The position numbers and the translations under genes were made by a program. Below, one piece after another: positions 34,951-43,146 of a stretch of 64,000 nucleotides of DNA. Below the pieces are notes generated by a model. It was not told the origin of the DNA, made no database searches, and saw only the letters and a program-made list of their open reading frames with translations. Position 1 is the first letter of the stretch. Every line of letters starts with the position of its first letter. This DNA comes from Pseudomonas oryzihabitans. GTDB taxonomy: Bacteria; Pseudomonadota; Gammaproteobacteria; Pseudomonadales; Pseudomonadaceae. The stretch lies in NCBI RefSeq assembly GCF_024652905.1, contig NZ_CP102428.1, positions 942,501-1,006,500 on the forward strand, read 5' to 3'.

Positions 34951-35874
34951 TCAAAGGCGGCTGCTGTTGGGGATGTTGGCGGGGATGCTGGCCTGGGGCC
35001 GGGGGATGGCGGCGCCGGTCTGTGCGGTGACCGGGAAGAGGGCGTTGATCTGCCCGGTCCCGGAGGCAGCAAAGTAGGGCGTCAGCACCTCGACCTGGCC
35101 GTCGTAGTCGCTCCAGCCTAGGGCGCCGAGCAACATGGCGGTGTCGTGCATGAAGCCTTCGCCATGGCCCTTGGCGGCGTATTCCGGAAGCATGCCGCAG
35201 AATTCCGCCCAGTCGCCGTCCTGCCACATGCGTACCACGCGCTCGTCCAGGGTTTCCAGGAAGGGGCTCCAGATCCTGGTGGCGAATTCCGGTGCCTGGC
35301 CGTTCTGGGCGAAGCGATGGGACAACGAGCCGCTGGCAAGAAAGGCGACGGTACCGTCGTAGTGGTCTTCCACCGCGCGCCGCAGCGCCCAACCTAGGCG
35401 AGCGCTGTCGTGCAGGTAGTGGGAGGTGCACAGCGACGAGACCGAGATCACCTTGAAGTGCTGATCGGCGTTCATGTAGCGCATCGGTACCAGGGTGCCG
35501 TACTCAGGCGCCAGGGTGGTGGCATCGTGGGCCATGGTCTCCACGCCCAGGGCATTGGCGCTCTCCGCCAGCAGCTTGCCCAGCGCCGGATTGCCGGGAA
35601 ACTCGTAGTCCATGTTGGCAATGAAGTGCGGCAGCTCGTTGCTGGTGTAGAGCCCCTTGAAGTGCGGACCGCAATTGATGTGGTAGTTGGCGTTGACCAG
35701 CCAGTGGGTATCGAAAACCACCAGGGTGTCGACGCCCAGTTCGCGGCAGCGACGGCTGATCTCCCGATGGCCATCGATGGCGGCCTGGCGAAAGCCCTTG
35801 CGCGGGCCGTCCAGTTCGCTCAGGTACATGGAGGGGACGTGGGTGATCTTGGCGGCGAGTGCGAGGGTGCCCAT
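34951..35874 (-). CDS. hpaD: HpaD, 3,4-dihydroxyphenylacetate 2,3-dioxygenase
   Basis: 307 residues. Class III (LigB-type) extradiol dioxygenase, Fe(II)-dependent; opens the homoprotocatechuate ring to 5-carboxymethyl-2-hydroxymuconate semialdehyde. Landmarks: AAKITHVPSMYLSELDGP near the N-terminus, DTLVVFDTHWLVN with a His ligand, HINCGPHFKG, SGSLSHRF with a His, and a C-terminal GEGFMHDTAMLLGALGW. The last 20 residues are a poorly conserved, Pro/Ala-rich tail. 63 bases after hpaE. Confidence 0.94.
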   Translation of the reverse strand: MGTLALAAKITHVPSMYLSELDGPRKGFRQAAIDGHREISRRCRELGVDTLVVFDTHWLVNANYHINCGPHFKGLYTSNELPHFIANMDYEFPGNPALGKLLAESANALGVETMAHDATTLAPEYGTLVPMRYMNADQHFKVISVSSLCTSHYLHDSARLGWALRRAVEDHYDGTVAFLASGSLSHRFAQNGQAPEFATRIWSPFLETLDERVVRMWQDGDWAEFCGMLPEYAAKGHGEGFMHDTAMLLGALGWSDYDGQVEVLTPYFAASGTGQINALFPVTAQTGAAIPRPQASIPANIPNSSRL

Positions 35875-35937
35875 GTTGTTCTCCCGACCGGGGGCGGCAG
35901 GCGACCCCGGGTGATGGTTAGGCGCTGGGTTTGACGA

Positions 35938-37398
35938 TCAAAGGCCCCAGCGGGGGATGTGATGGCTGCCCATGGAGATGCAGACGTTCTTCACCTCGGT
36001 GAAGACCTCGAAGCTGTATTCGCCGCCTTCCCGCCCGGTGCCCGAGCCCTTGACGCCGCCGAAGGGCTGGCGCAGGTCGCGCACGTTCTGGCTGTTGATG
36101 AACACCATGCCGGCCTCGATGCCCTGGGCCAGGCGGTGGGCCTTGCCGATGTCCTGGGTCCAGACATAAGAGGCAAGGCCATAGTCGGTGTCGTTGGCCA
36201 GGCGCAGCGCCTCGGCTTCGTCCTTGAACTTGAGCAGGCAGACCACCGGACCGAAGATCTCCTCCTGGGCGATGCGCATGCGGTTGTCGACGTCAGCGAA
36301 CACCGTGGGCTGGATGAACTGCCCCTTGGCCAGGTGCGCGGGCAGATTGGCCGGACGCTCCAGGCCGCCGGCTAGCAGGTTTGCGCCTTCTTCGAGGCCG
36401 ATGCGGATATAGCCGGTGACCTTGTCGTAGTGCGCCTGGGTGATCATAGAGCCGACCTGGGTCTTGGGATCCTGGGGATCACCCACCAGTAGGCGCTTGG
36501 CGCGCGCGGCGAACTCGGCCACGAACTGGTCGTAGACGTCTTCCTGAATGAAGATCCGGCTGCCGGCGGTGCAGCGCTCGCCATTGAGCGAGAAGATGGT
36601 GAATAGGGCAGCGTCCAGGGCGCGGTCCAGGTCGGCGTCGGCGAAGATCAGCACCGGGCTCTTGCCGCCCAGCTCCATGGAGTACTTCTTCAGACCCGCC
36701 GTTTGCATGATCTTGCGGCCGGTGGCGGTGCCGCCGGTGAAGGAGATGGCGCGCACGTCCGGGTGGCGGACCAGGGCATCGCCGGCGGTGCCGCCATAGC
36801 CCTGGACCACGTTGAGCACGCCCGGCGGCAGGCCGGCTTCCAGCGCCAAGCGTCCCAGTTCATTGGCGGTCAGCGGCGAGAGTTCGCTCATCTTCAGCAC
36901 CGCCGTGTTGCCCAGGGCCAGGCACGGCGCGGTCTTCCAGGTGGCGGTCATGAACGGCACGTTCCACGGCGAGACCAGGCCACAGACCCCCACCGGCTGG
37001 TGCAGGGTGTAGTTGAGCATCTGGTCGTCCACCGGATAGCTGTGGCCGTCCATGCGGGTGCAGACCTCGGCGAAAAACTCGAAGTTGTGCGAGGCGCGGG
37101 GGATCAGCACGTTCTTGGTCTGGTGGATCGGCAGACCGGTATCCAGGGTTTCCAGCTCGGCCAGGTTGGGCACGTTCTGGTCGATCAGTTGGCCCAGCTT
37201 GCGCATCAACCGAGCGCGTTCCTTGGCCGGGGTGGCGGCCCACTTGGGGAAGGCTGCCTTGGCCGCGGCCACCGCCTGGTCGATCTCGCGCGGGCCGCCG
37301 CTGGCGACCTCGCCCAGGGCTTCGCCAGTGGCCGGGTTGTAGTTGGTGAAGGACTCGGCGCTCTCGACTTCGCGGCCGTCGATCCAGTGCTTGATCAT
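35938..37398 (-). CDS. hpaE: HpaE, 5-carboxymethyl-2-hydroxymuconate semialdehyde dehydrogenase
   Basis: 486 residues, normal aldehyde dehydrogenase length. It oxidises the ring-fission semialdehyde with NAD to 5-carboxymethyl-2-hydroxymuconate. Catalytic Cys is C276 in NGERCTAGS and the general-base Glu is E242 in MELGGKSP. The NAD-binding ISFTGGTATGRKIM and SPWNVPFMTATWK motifs are intact. Starts 2 bases after hpaG2 ends. The C-terminal EVFTEVKNVCISMGSHHIPRWGL is typical of HpaE (landmark SHHIPRWG). Confidence 0.95.
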   Translation of the reverse strand: MIKHWIDGREVESAESFTNYNPATGEALGEVASGGPREIDQAVAAAKAAFPKWAATPAKERARLMRKLGQLIDQNVPNLAELETLDTGLPIHQTKNVLIPRASHNFEFFAEVCTRMDGHSYPVDDQMLNYTLHQPVGVCGLVSPWNVPFMTATWKTAPCLALGNTAVLKMSELSPLTANELGRLALEAGLPPGVLNVVQGYGGTAGDALVRHPDVRAISFTGGTATGRKIMQTAGLKKYSMELGGKSPVLIFADADLDRALDAALFTIFSLNGERCTAGSRIFIQEDVYDQFVAEFAARAKRLLVGDPQDPKTQVGSMITQAHYDKVTGYIRIGLEEGANLLAGGLERPANLPAHLAKGQFIQPTVFADVDNRMRIAQEEIFGPVVCLLKFKDEAEALRLANDTDYGLASYVWTQDIGKAHRLAQGIEAGMVFINSQNVRDLRQPFGGVKGSGTGREGGEYSFEVFTEVKNVCISMGSHHIPRWGL

Positions 37399-37400
37399 GT

Positions 37401-38189
37401 TCAGACTCCCTTGGTGTGCTTGGCCGAAGCCGGGTTGGCAAAGAAAGCGGCTTCGCTGACGATGCGGTTGACCAGGCGGCCCACGCCTTCCACTTCCACC
37501 ACCACCTCATCCCCCGGCACCACGTCGGCCAGGCCTTCGGGCGTGCCGGTAGCGATCATGTCGCCCGGTTGCAGGGTCATGAAGCTGGAGAAGTATTCGA
37601 TGAGGTAGGGGATGTCGAAGATCATGTCGGCGGTGGTGCCCTCCTGGGTGAGGGTGCCGTTGATCCAGGTTCGCAGCCGCAGATTGCCCGGGTCCGGGAC
37701 GTCGGCGACGTCAATGATCCAGGGGCCAACAGGGGTGGTGGCGTCGCGGTTCTTTACCCGCAGATTGGGGCGGTAATAGTTCTCCAGGTAGTCGCGGATG
37801 GCGTAGTCGTTGCAGACGGTGTAGCCGGCCAGGTAGTCCAAGGCGTCCGCGCGCTTGACGTGGCGCGCCGGCTTGCCGATCACCGCCACCAGTTCGCACT
37901 CGTAGTGCATGTAGTCGACGCCATCCGGACGCCATGTCACCTGGTTATGGCCGGTGTAGGTGCCCGTTGACTTGATGAAGGCCAGCGGCTCTGTGGGCGG
38001 GGTGAAGGCCAGCTCACGGGCGTGGTCGGCGTAGTTAAGGCCCAGGGCGAACATGGTGCCGGTAGCCGGCGGCAGCCACTCCACGGCATCAGCAGACAGG
38101 CGTTCGCCATTGGGCAGGCGGATGTTGAGCTCGTCGTCCAAGGTGACCTGCAGGACGGCGCCCTGGTGGCGGATGCGCGCATGTTTCAT
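37401..38189 (-). CDS. hpaG2: HpaG2, 4-hydroxyphenylacetate degradation isomerase/decarboxylase subunit
   Basis: 262 residues, fumarylacetoacetate-hydrolase fold. Corresponds to the second half of the fused enterobacterial HpaG, which decarboxylates and isomerises the carboxymethyl-hydroxymuconate product. The metal ligands are visible: E-C-E in HYECELVAVIGKPA and D in YTVCNDYAIRD, followed by a Lys in RVKNRDATTPVGPWI. The start codon overlaps the hpaG1 stop by 4 bases (ATGA), so the subunits are made together. Confidence 0.93.
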   Translation of the reverse strand: MKHARIRHQGAVLQVTLDDELNIRLPNGERLSADAVEWLPPATGTMFALGLNYADHARELAFTPPTEPLAFIKSTGTYTGHNQVTWRPDGVDYMHYECELVAVIGKPARHVKRADALDYLAGYTVCNDYAIRDYLENYYRPNLRVKNRDATTPVGPWIIDVADVPDPGNLRLRTWINGTLTQEGTTADMIFDIPYLIEYFSSFMTLQPGDMIATGTPEGLADVVPGDEVVVEVEGVGRLVNRIVSEAAFFANPASAKHTKGV

Positions 38190-38848
38190 GGACGCACCTC
38201 CGCGACCACAGTGTTGGCCAGCCGCCCGATGCCGTCGATGACCACCTCCACCCGATCCCCCGGGACCACGTCCACCCGGCCTTCCGGGGTACCGGTGATC
38301 AGGACGTCGCCGACGTCCAGGGTCATGAACTCGGTGATCTCCGCCAACAGTTGCGGCAGGCCGCGGACCCAGTTGGCGGTGGTGTTTTCCTGGCGCACCT
38401 CACCGTTCACCAGCAGGCGCAGGGTGAGGTCCTCGACCGCAGCCACGGCGTCGCGTGGCACCAGCTGGTCACCCAGGGCACAGAAGCCGTCGCGGCACTT
38501 GGCCTTTACCGCCGGGCGGTAGTAGCTGTCTTCGGGCAGGCTGAATTCGTTGACCACCAGGTAGCCGGCGATGTGGTCCAGAGCGTCGGCGGGCTGGACG
38601 CGGCTGGCGCGGCGACCGATCACCATCCCCAGCGCCGGACCGGGTTGCAGGCGTTCGCCGGCCGGCGCCGTCACCGAACCCTCATGGCCATTGCGGGTAT
38701 TGGGCGTCTTGATGAACAGCACCGGACGCTGCGGCGGCTTGAGGTAGGGCTTGTCACCGAATTCGGCGAGGCGACTGTCGAGCAGGCCCCGGTAGTTGAG
38801 CGCGACACCGAACAAGGTGCCGCTGGGGGTGGGTAGGGCTGGGGTCAT
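38186..38848 (-). CDS. hpaG1: HpaG1, 4-hydroxyphenylacetate degradation isomerase/decarboxylase subunit
   Basis: 220 residues, fumarylacetoacetate-hydrolase fold and first gene of the meta-cleavage operon. It corresponds to the N-terminal half of fused HpaG. The E-x-E metal pair of HpaG2 is replaced here by a G-P-A-L-G stretch, and the Asp of the YxVxND motif is Glu (VVNEFSL). This suggests metal binding and perhaps catalysis differ from HpaG2. The 125-base region upstream, shared with hpaA, carries TTAA-rich repeats likely bound by HpaR. Confidence 0.92.
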   Translation of the reverse strand: MTPALPTPSGTLFGVALNYRGLLDSRLAEFGDKPYLKPPQRPVLFIKTPNTRNGHEGSVTAPAGERLQPGPALGMVIGRRASRVQPADALDHIAGYLVVNEFSLPEDSYYRPAVKAKCRDGFCALGDQLVPRDAVAAVEDLTLRLLVNGEVRQENTTANWVRGLPQLLAEITEFMTLDVGDVLITGTPEGRVDVVPGDRVEVVIDGIGRLANTVVAEVRP

Positions 38849-38884
38849 GGTCTCTCCCGAACGGCTTTGCTGGCCGTATTTATT

Positions 38885-38919
38885 AATATGTTAATGATAT
38901 AGTTAAGATGTTAATGATC
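38885..38919. promoter_or_regulatory. candidate HpaR operator region of the hpaG1 promoter
   Basis: ATGTTAATGAT occurs twice (38889-38899 and 38909-38919), exactly 20 bases apart, and the first copy is part of the palindrome-like TTAATATGTTAA (38884-38895). It lies in the divergent promoter between hpaG1 (start 38848) and hpaA (start 38974). AATATGTTAA recurs upstream of hpaB. Binding by HpaR is inferred from position. Confidence 0.55.
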
Positions 38920-38973
38920 GTCAAGGGTCGGTGGCTCCGCTAAGCTTCCCGAACAACCACAAGAAGGCCTGCC

Positions 38974-39909
38974 ATGCCCCGCGCCACGCCGCAGCTGTTG
39001 CCCATTCCCAACATCCATATCGGCGAGGTCTACGATCAGCGCTACGCTGACGCCGAGGTGCATTACGACGCCCTGGGTAACCTCGCCGAGTTCTTTGGCC
39101 GCAACATGCGCGCCCATCGCCACGACCGTTTCTTCCAGGTGCACTACGTCGCCAGTGGGCGGGTGCGGGTCTTTCTCGATGACCAGCATTACGAGGAGGA
39201 GGGACCGCTGTTCTTCCTGACGCCGCCGCCGGTGCCCCATGCCTTCACCACGGAAGAAGGTAGCGACGGCCATGTGCTCACGGTGCGTCAGCAATTGGTC
39301 TGGACGCTGCTGGACGAGGCGCCCGAGCTGTCGCCGGGGACGCCGTTCCAGCCGCTGTGCGTGCCCCTGGGCGACCTGACCGGCCTCGATCGCGAGGAGG
39401 CCGACCGCCTCGCCGCGCTGTTCGAGCTCTTGCGGCTGGAGACCCAGGCGCCGCGCCCGGCCCAGCCGAGCAGTCTGAGAGCCCTGGCGCGGCTGTTGTT
39501 CATCAGCCTGTTGCGCCTGGCGCCGCGCTCGCGCGCCGCCCAATCCGTTCGTCATGAAGACCTCCTGGTCTTTCGTCGTTTCAACGAGCTCATCGAAGCC
39601 CACTACACCGAGCATTGGCCGCTGCCGCGCTATGCCGAGCGACTCGGGGTGACCGAGGCGCGCCTCAACGACAGCTGCCGCCGCATCGGCGGCTTGCCGT
39701 CCAAGCGGCTGATCCATGACCGGTTGATGCAGGAGGCCAAGCGCCTGCTGGTGTTCACCGGCGCCTCGGCCAACGAGATCTGCTACGGCCTCGGCTTCAA
39801 GGACCCGGCCTACTTCAGTCGCTTCTTCCTCCGCCAGGCCGGGGCCACTCCGGGCGACTACCGCCAGCGGCATCGCGCTGCGGTAGCGAACGGCCGGCGT
39901 TCTTGCTAG
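38974..39909 (+). CDS. hpaA: HpaA, AraC-family activator of hpaBC
   Basis: 311 residues. N-terminal cupin-like ligand domain (about 10-130; HRHDRFFQVHYVASGRVRVFL, PPPVPHAFTT), a helical linker and a C-terminal AraC double HTH (about 205-300; YAERLGVTEARLNDSCRRIGG and ANEICYGLGFKDPAYFSRFFLRQ-G-TPGDYR). HpaA activates the hydroxylase genes in response to 4-hydroxyphenylacetate in enterobacteria. Divergent from hpaG1 and convergent with hpaC, sharing the bases CTAG as both stop codons. Confidence 0.9.
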   Translation: MPRATPQLLPIPNIHIGEVYDQRYADAEVHYDALGNLAEFFGRNMRAHRHDRFFQVHYVASGRVRVFLDDQHYEEEGPLFFLTPPPVPHAFTTEEGSDGHVLTVRQQLVWTLLDEAPELSPGTPFQPLCVPLGDLTGLDREEADRLAALFELLRLETQAPRPAQPSSLRALARLLFISLLRLAPRSRAAQSVRHEDLLVFRRFNELIEAHYTEHWPLPRYAERLGVTEARLNDSCRRIGGLPSKRLIHDRLMQEAKRLLVFTGASANEICYGLGFKDPAYFSRFFLRQAGATPGDYRQRHRAAVANGRRSC

Positions 39910-40415
39910 GCCGCCGACACCGGCTGCAACTGGTGGAAGTGGCGGCCGAAGTAGACGAGGCCGGTGCAGTGTTCACGGGTGGCGATCTCGTCGAGTTCCA
40001 CCAGGAACACCGAATGGGTGCCTACCTCCTGGGTCTCGACGATGCGGCCCTGCAGGCTGGCCAGAGCATCCTCCAGCAGCGGCAGTCCCTGGGCGCTCCG
40101 GCCCCAGGCATGCCGGGCGAAGCGCTCGTCCATGTCCACCCCGGTCATGCCGGCGAAGTGCCGCGCCACCTCTTCGTGCTCGCCGGCCAGGACGTTGACG
40201 CACAGCCGCGCATTGGTCTTGAACACGGCATTCATGGCACTGCTGCGGTTGACGCAGACCAGCAGGGTGGGTGGGCTGTCGGTGACCGAGCAGACCGCCG
40301 TGGCGGTGATGCCGCAGCGCCCTCCTGGACCATCGGTAGTGATGACGTTGACCGCAGCGGACAGCGCCGCCATGGCGTTGCGAAAGGCCTGTTGCACGGG
40401 GGTGAGCGCGTTCAT
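39906..40415 (-). CDS. hpaC: HpaC, flavin reductase of 4-hydroxyphenylacetate 3-monooxygenase
   Basis: 169 residues, flavin-reductase-like FMN-binding split barrel. Supplies FADH2 from NADH to HpaB. Motifs: RNAMAALSAAVNVITTDG at the N-terminus, GITATAVCSVTDSPPTLLVCVNRSS (landmark GITATAVCSV) and HSVFLVELDEI with a final FGRHFHQL. Start at ATG 40415 (MNALTPVQQAFR); the frame continues open upstream through hpaB in another phase, without meaning. 11 bases after hpaB. Confidence 0.93.
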   Translation of the reverse strand: MNALTPVQQAFRNAMAALSAAVNVITTDGPGGRCGITATAVCSVTDSPPTLLVCVNRSSAMNAVFKTNARLCVNVLAGEHEEVARHFAGMTGVDMDERFARHAWGRSAQGLPLLEDALASLQGRIVETQEVGTHSVFLVELDEIATREHCTGLVYFGRHFHQLQPVSAA

Positions 40416-40426
40416 GGGCGAGCTCC

Positions 40427-41989
40427 TCACTGACGGATGCGATCGAGCATGTTGATGTCGTCGGGATTGGTGAGATGCGGCACGGTCCAGCCGTCGAGGT
40501 CGTAGTCGGCCATGCAGCGCTCCACCAGGTCGGTCATCTGCTTCATCGCCCCGGTGCCCTGGGCGTGGCGCAGCGCCTGCATGCGGATCTCGTCCTGGCT
40601 GCCGGCGTAGTTGATCTCGTACAGCTCGTGACGCCCGCCGAATTCGGTGCCGATGGCATCCCACAGCAGCTTGAGGATCTTGATGCGTTCTTGGTGACCC
40701 ATGCCGGCCGAGCCGCGGCAGTAGGTGGCGAGATACTTGTCCAGCATCGGGTCCTTGAGGTCCCGCGAGCCGCTGGGCAGATAGATCAGGCCGCTGGCCA
40801 CCACCTGCTCGATGACCTTCTTGATCTCCGGATAGGCCTGGGGCGCGAGCACCCGATAAGCCTGCAGGGCTTGGGCGCTGGGCAGCCAGGCACCGCTCTT
40901 CCACTCGCTGGCGTTGCCGTGCATGGCGTCGGTCAGCGACCAGAACAGGTTGCGCCAGGCGACCACTTCGCCCATGGCGGCCTGGACGCCGCGGAATTCC
41001 AGGGAGCCGGTGCATTGCAGGGCCTTGAACAGGGCGCCGGTGATGAAGTCCAGCTTGACCGCCAGCCGAGTGCAGCCCTGCATGGGGAACAGCCGACCGA
41101 ACCCCCCCTGGGGAAACCACTGCCGGCAGCGCTCGAAGTCGCGGTAGATCAGCACGTTCTCCCAGGGGATGAACACCCGGTCCATGATCAGGATGGCGTC
41201 GTTCTCGTCGAAGCGGCTGGACAGCGGATAGTCGAAGGGTGCGCCGGTCATGCCGGCCACCAGCTCGTAGGAGGGCCGGCAGATCAGCTTCATGCCGGAG
41301 GTGTTCATCGGGGCGATGAACATCAGCGCGAAGTCGGTGTTGTCGCCCAGCAACTGCGCCGAGCCCTGGCCGACGAAGTTGTAGTGGGTGAGGGCGGAGT
41401 TGGTGGCCACCACCTTGGCGCCGCTGACGATGATGCCGCCCTCGACTTCCTCGTCCACCGAGATGAACACGTCCTTGACCTGATCCACCGGCTTGTCGCG
41501 GTCGATGGGCGGATTGACGATGGCGTGGTTGAGATAGAGGCAGGATTCCTGGATGCGCTGGTACCAGGTACGGGCATTCTGCTCGAAGCGCCCGTAGAAC
41601 TCCGGGTTGGCACCCAGGGCGCTGCCGAAGGCGGCCTTGTAGTCCGGGGTGCGGCCCATCCAGCCGTAGGTCAGTCGCGACCATTCGGCGATGGCGTCGC
41701 GCTGCTCGCGCAGGTCGCTGGGGGAACGGGCGAAGCGAAAGAACTTGTGGGTGTAGCCGCCGTTGCCGGTATCGGTCTCCCAGCACAGCTTCTCCTTGGT
41801 GGCCGGGTCGTGCAGGGCGTCGTAGAGTTTGGCCATGGAGGCCGCGGCGTTGCGAAAGGCCGGGTGGGTGGTCACGTCCTTGACGCGATCGCCGTAGATG
41901 TAGATCTCGCGGTCGTCCCTGAGGCTGGCGAGGTATTCGGCACCGGTCAGGGGGCGATTGGCTTCGGCGCGATAGTCTTCGGGTTTCAT
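40427..41989 (-). CDS. hpaB: HpaB, 4-hydroxyphenylacetate 3-monooxygenase oxygenase subunit
   Basis: 520 residues, the normal size. Two-component FAD-dependent aromatic hydroxylase: adds the 3-hydroxyl to 4-hydroxyphenylacetate using FADH2 from HpaC. Recognisable parts: RPLTGAEYLASLRDDREIYIYGDRV at the N-terminus (landmark LTGAEYLASLRD), WYQRIQESCLYLNHAIVNPPIDR, YPLSSRFDENDAILIMD and GQDEIR-type C-terminal AGSQDEIRMQALRHAQG. ATG 41989 is the family start. Transcribed away from feaR, so the promoter is in the shared region. Confidence 0.95.
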   Translation of the reverse strand: MKPEDYRAEANRPLTGAEYLASLRDDREIYIYGDRVKDVTTHPAFRNAAASMAKLYDALHDPATKEKLCWETDTGNGGYTHKFFRFARSPSDLREQRDAIAEWSRLTYGWMGRTPDYKAAFGSALGANPEFYGRFEQNARTWYQRIQESCLYLNHAIVNPPIDRDKPVDQVKDVFISVDEEVEGGIIVSGAKVVATNSALTHYNFVGQGSAQLLGDNTDFALMFIAPMNTSGMKLICRPSYELVAGMTGAPFDYPLSSRFDENDAILIMDRVFIPWENVLIYRDFERCRQWFPQGGFGRLFPMQGCTRLAVKLDFITGALFKALQCTGSLEFRGVQAAMGEVVAWRNLFWSLTDAMHGNASEWKSGAWLPSAQALQAYRVLAPQAYPEIKKVIEQVVASGLIYLPSGSRDLKDPMLDKYLATYCRGSAGMGHQERIKILKLLWDAIGTEFGGRHELYEINYAGSQDEIRMQALRHAQGTGAMKQMTDLVERCMADYDLDGWTVPHLTNPDDINMLDRIRQ

Positions 41990-42147
41990 GGCGGGCAGGA
42001 CTCCGTCTCTTTGTTGTTGTGGGTTCGCTCCAGGCGACTGACCCCAGCATCGCCGGCCGCCTGCCGCGACTGAATGGCTTTTCCGCACCACGCCTTGTAC
42101 TTTTCATAGCGGATCGGCGGCCAGGATTGGCCCTTGGGATCAGATCG

Positions 42148-42160
42148 ATAATATGTTAAC
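42148..42160. promoter_or_regulatory. second TTAA-type box between hpaB and feaR
   Basis: ATAATATGTTAAC contains the same 10 bases (AATATGTTAA) as the hpaG1 promoter box. It lies 36 bases before the feaR start and 160 before hpaB. It may link hpaBC or feaR to HpaR control. Confidence 0.45.
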
Positions 42161-42195
42161 TATCTAGACCGCATGACGCTCTTGGGAGACCCGGC

Positions 42196-43146
42196 ATGGA
42201 CACAGGCACGGCTTCTGGCGATACCTTCGATGGCTGGCTGCACAGCCTGCACGGCGCCTGTGGCGCGCGCTTCCAGGCCGAGCGCGGCCTCGGCGGCGCG
42301 CTGTTCATCGGCCAGGTAAGGCCAGGTTGCCTGGCCGGACTGGAGCAGGTGCAGATTCGCACCAACGCCACCCGCATCGCGCGGCGCCTCCCCGCAGGCG
42401 CCCAGGATGGCGACCGCCATTGCTTCCTGGTGCTGCAGGGGAGCGGTCGCTCCCTCGTCCATCAGTTCGATCGTACCCTGGCCCTGGAACCGGGCGACCT
42501 GGCGCTGGTCGACTCGGCGGCTGACTTCGAGGTCGAGCCTCAGGGGCTGATCGAACACCTGTCGCTGCACCTTCCCCGCCGCGAGGTGCTGGCCCACCTG
42601 GCGGGCGAGCAGCTGACCTTCGGTAAGGTGGCGCGACATACCCTGAGCGGCCGAACGCTGTTGTCCTTCTATCGCGAACTGCTGGCCGCCGAGGGCGCCG
42701 TGCCAGTGCGCACGGATGAGCAGGGGGCGCTGCAGGAGGTGATCCTGGCGCTACTCGGACCGGCGCTTACTGCCGAGTCGGCTTCCGCGGCTCTGGCCCA
42801 GCAGCCGTCTGCCCTACAGCGCCGTGGCGCGGAAGCCTTCATCCTGGAACGGCTACACGAGACCAGCCTCTCACCGGCTCAGGTCGCCGAGGGCATCGGC
42901 GTGTCCCTGCGGCAGCTGTACCGGCTGTTCGCGGAAGATGCCATGGGCATCAGCGAGTGGATTCGCCATCGCCGCCTGGCACGCTGCGCGGCCGATTTGC
43001 GCGATGGCAGCCAGGATCATCTGCCCATCACCGAGATCGCCTTTCGTTGGGGATTCAGCGATGCGGCCCACTTCAGTCGTGCCTTCAAGCAACAATTTGG
43101 TATGGCGCCGCGAGACTACCGCGGCGCGCGGGTGCTTGTTGCCTAG
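42196..43146 (+). CDS. feaR: FeaR-type AraC-family regulator
   Basis: 316 residues. N-terminal FeaR-like ligand domain (about 10-190; FDGWLHSLHGACGARF, FLVLQGSGRSLVHQ, LEPGDLALVDSAADFEV) and a C-terminal AraC double HTH (about 215-305; VAEGIGVSLRQLYRLFAED and ITEIAFRWGFSDAAHFSRAFKQQFG-APRDYR). FeaR activates feaB and tynA in response to aromatic amines or aldehydes in E. coli. It is convergent with the feaB-like gene, and the two stop codons share CTAG. Confidence 0.82.
   Translation: MDTGTASGDTFDGWLHSLHGACGARFQAERGLGGALFIGQVRPGCLAGLEQVQIRTNATRIARRLPAGAQDGDRHCFLVLQGSGRSLVHQFDRTLALEPGDLALVDSAADFEVEPQGLIEHLSLHLPRREVLAHLAGEQLTFGKVARHTLSGRTLLSFYRELLAAEGAVPVRTDEQGALQEVILALLGPALTAESASAALAQQPSALQRRGAEAFILERLHETSLSPAQVAEGIGVSLRQLYRLFAEDAMGISEWIRHRRLARCAADLRDGSQDHLPITEIAFRWGFSDAAHFSRAFKQQFGMAPRDYRGARVLVA

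Noticed and set aside
39906-42107. A 733-codon minus-strand frame spanning hpaC and hpaB
   Set aside because: Only its last 169 codons (hpaC) resemble a protein. The rest is the out-of-phase shadow of hpaB, which has its own complete frame and start.
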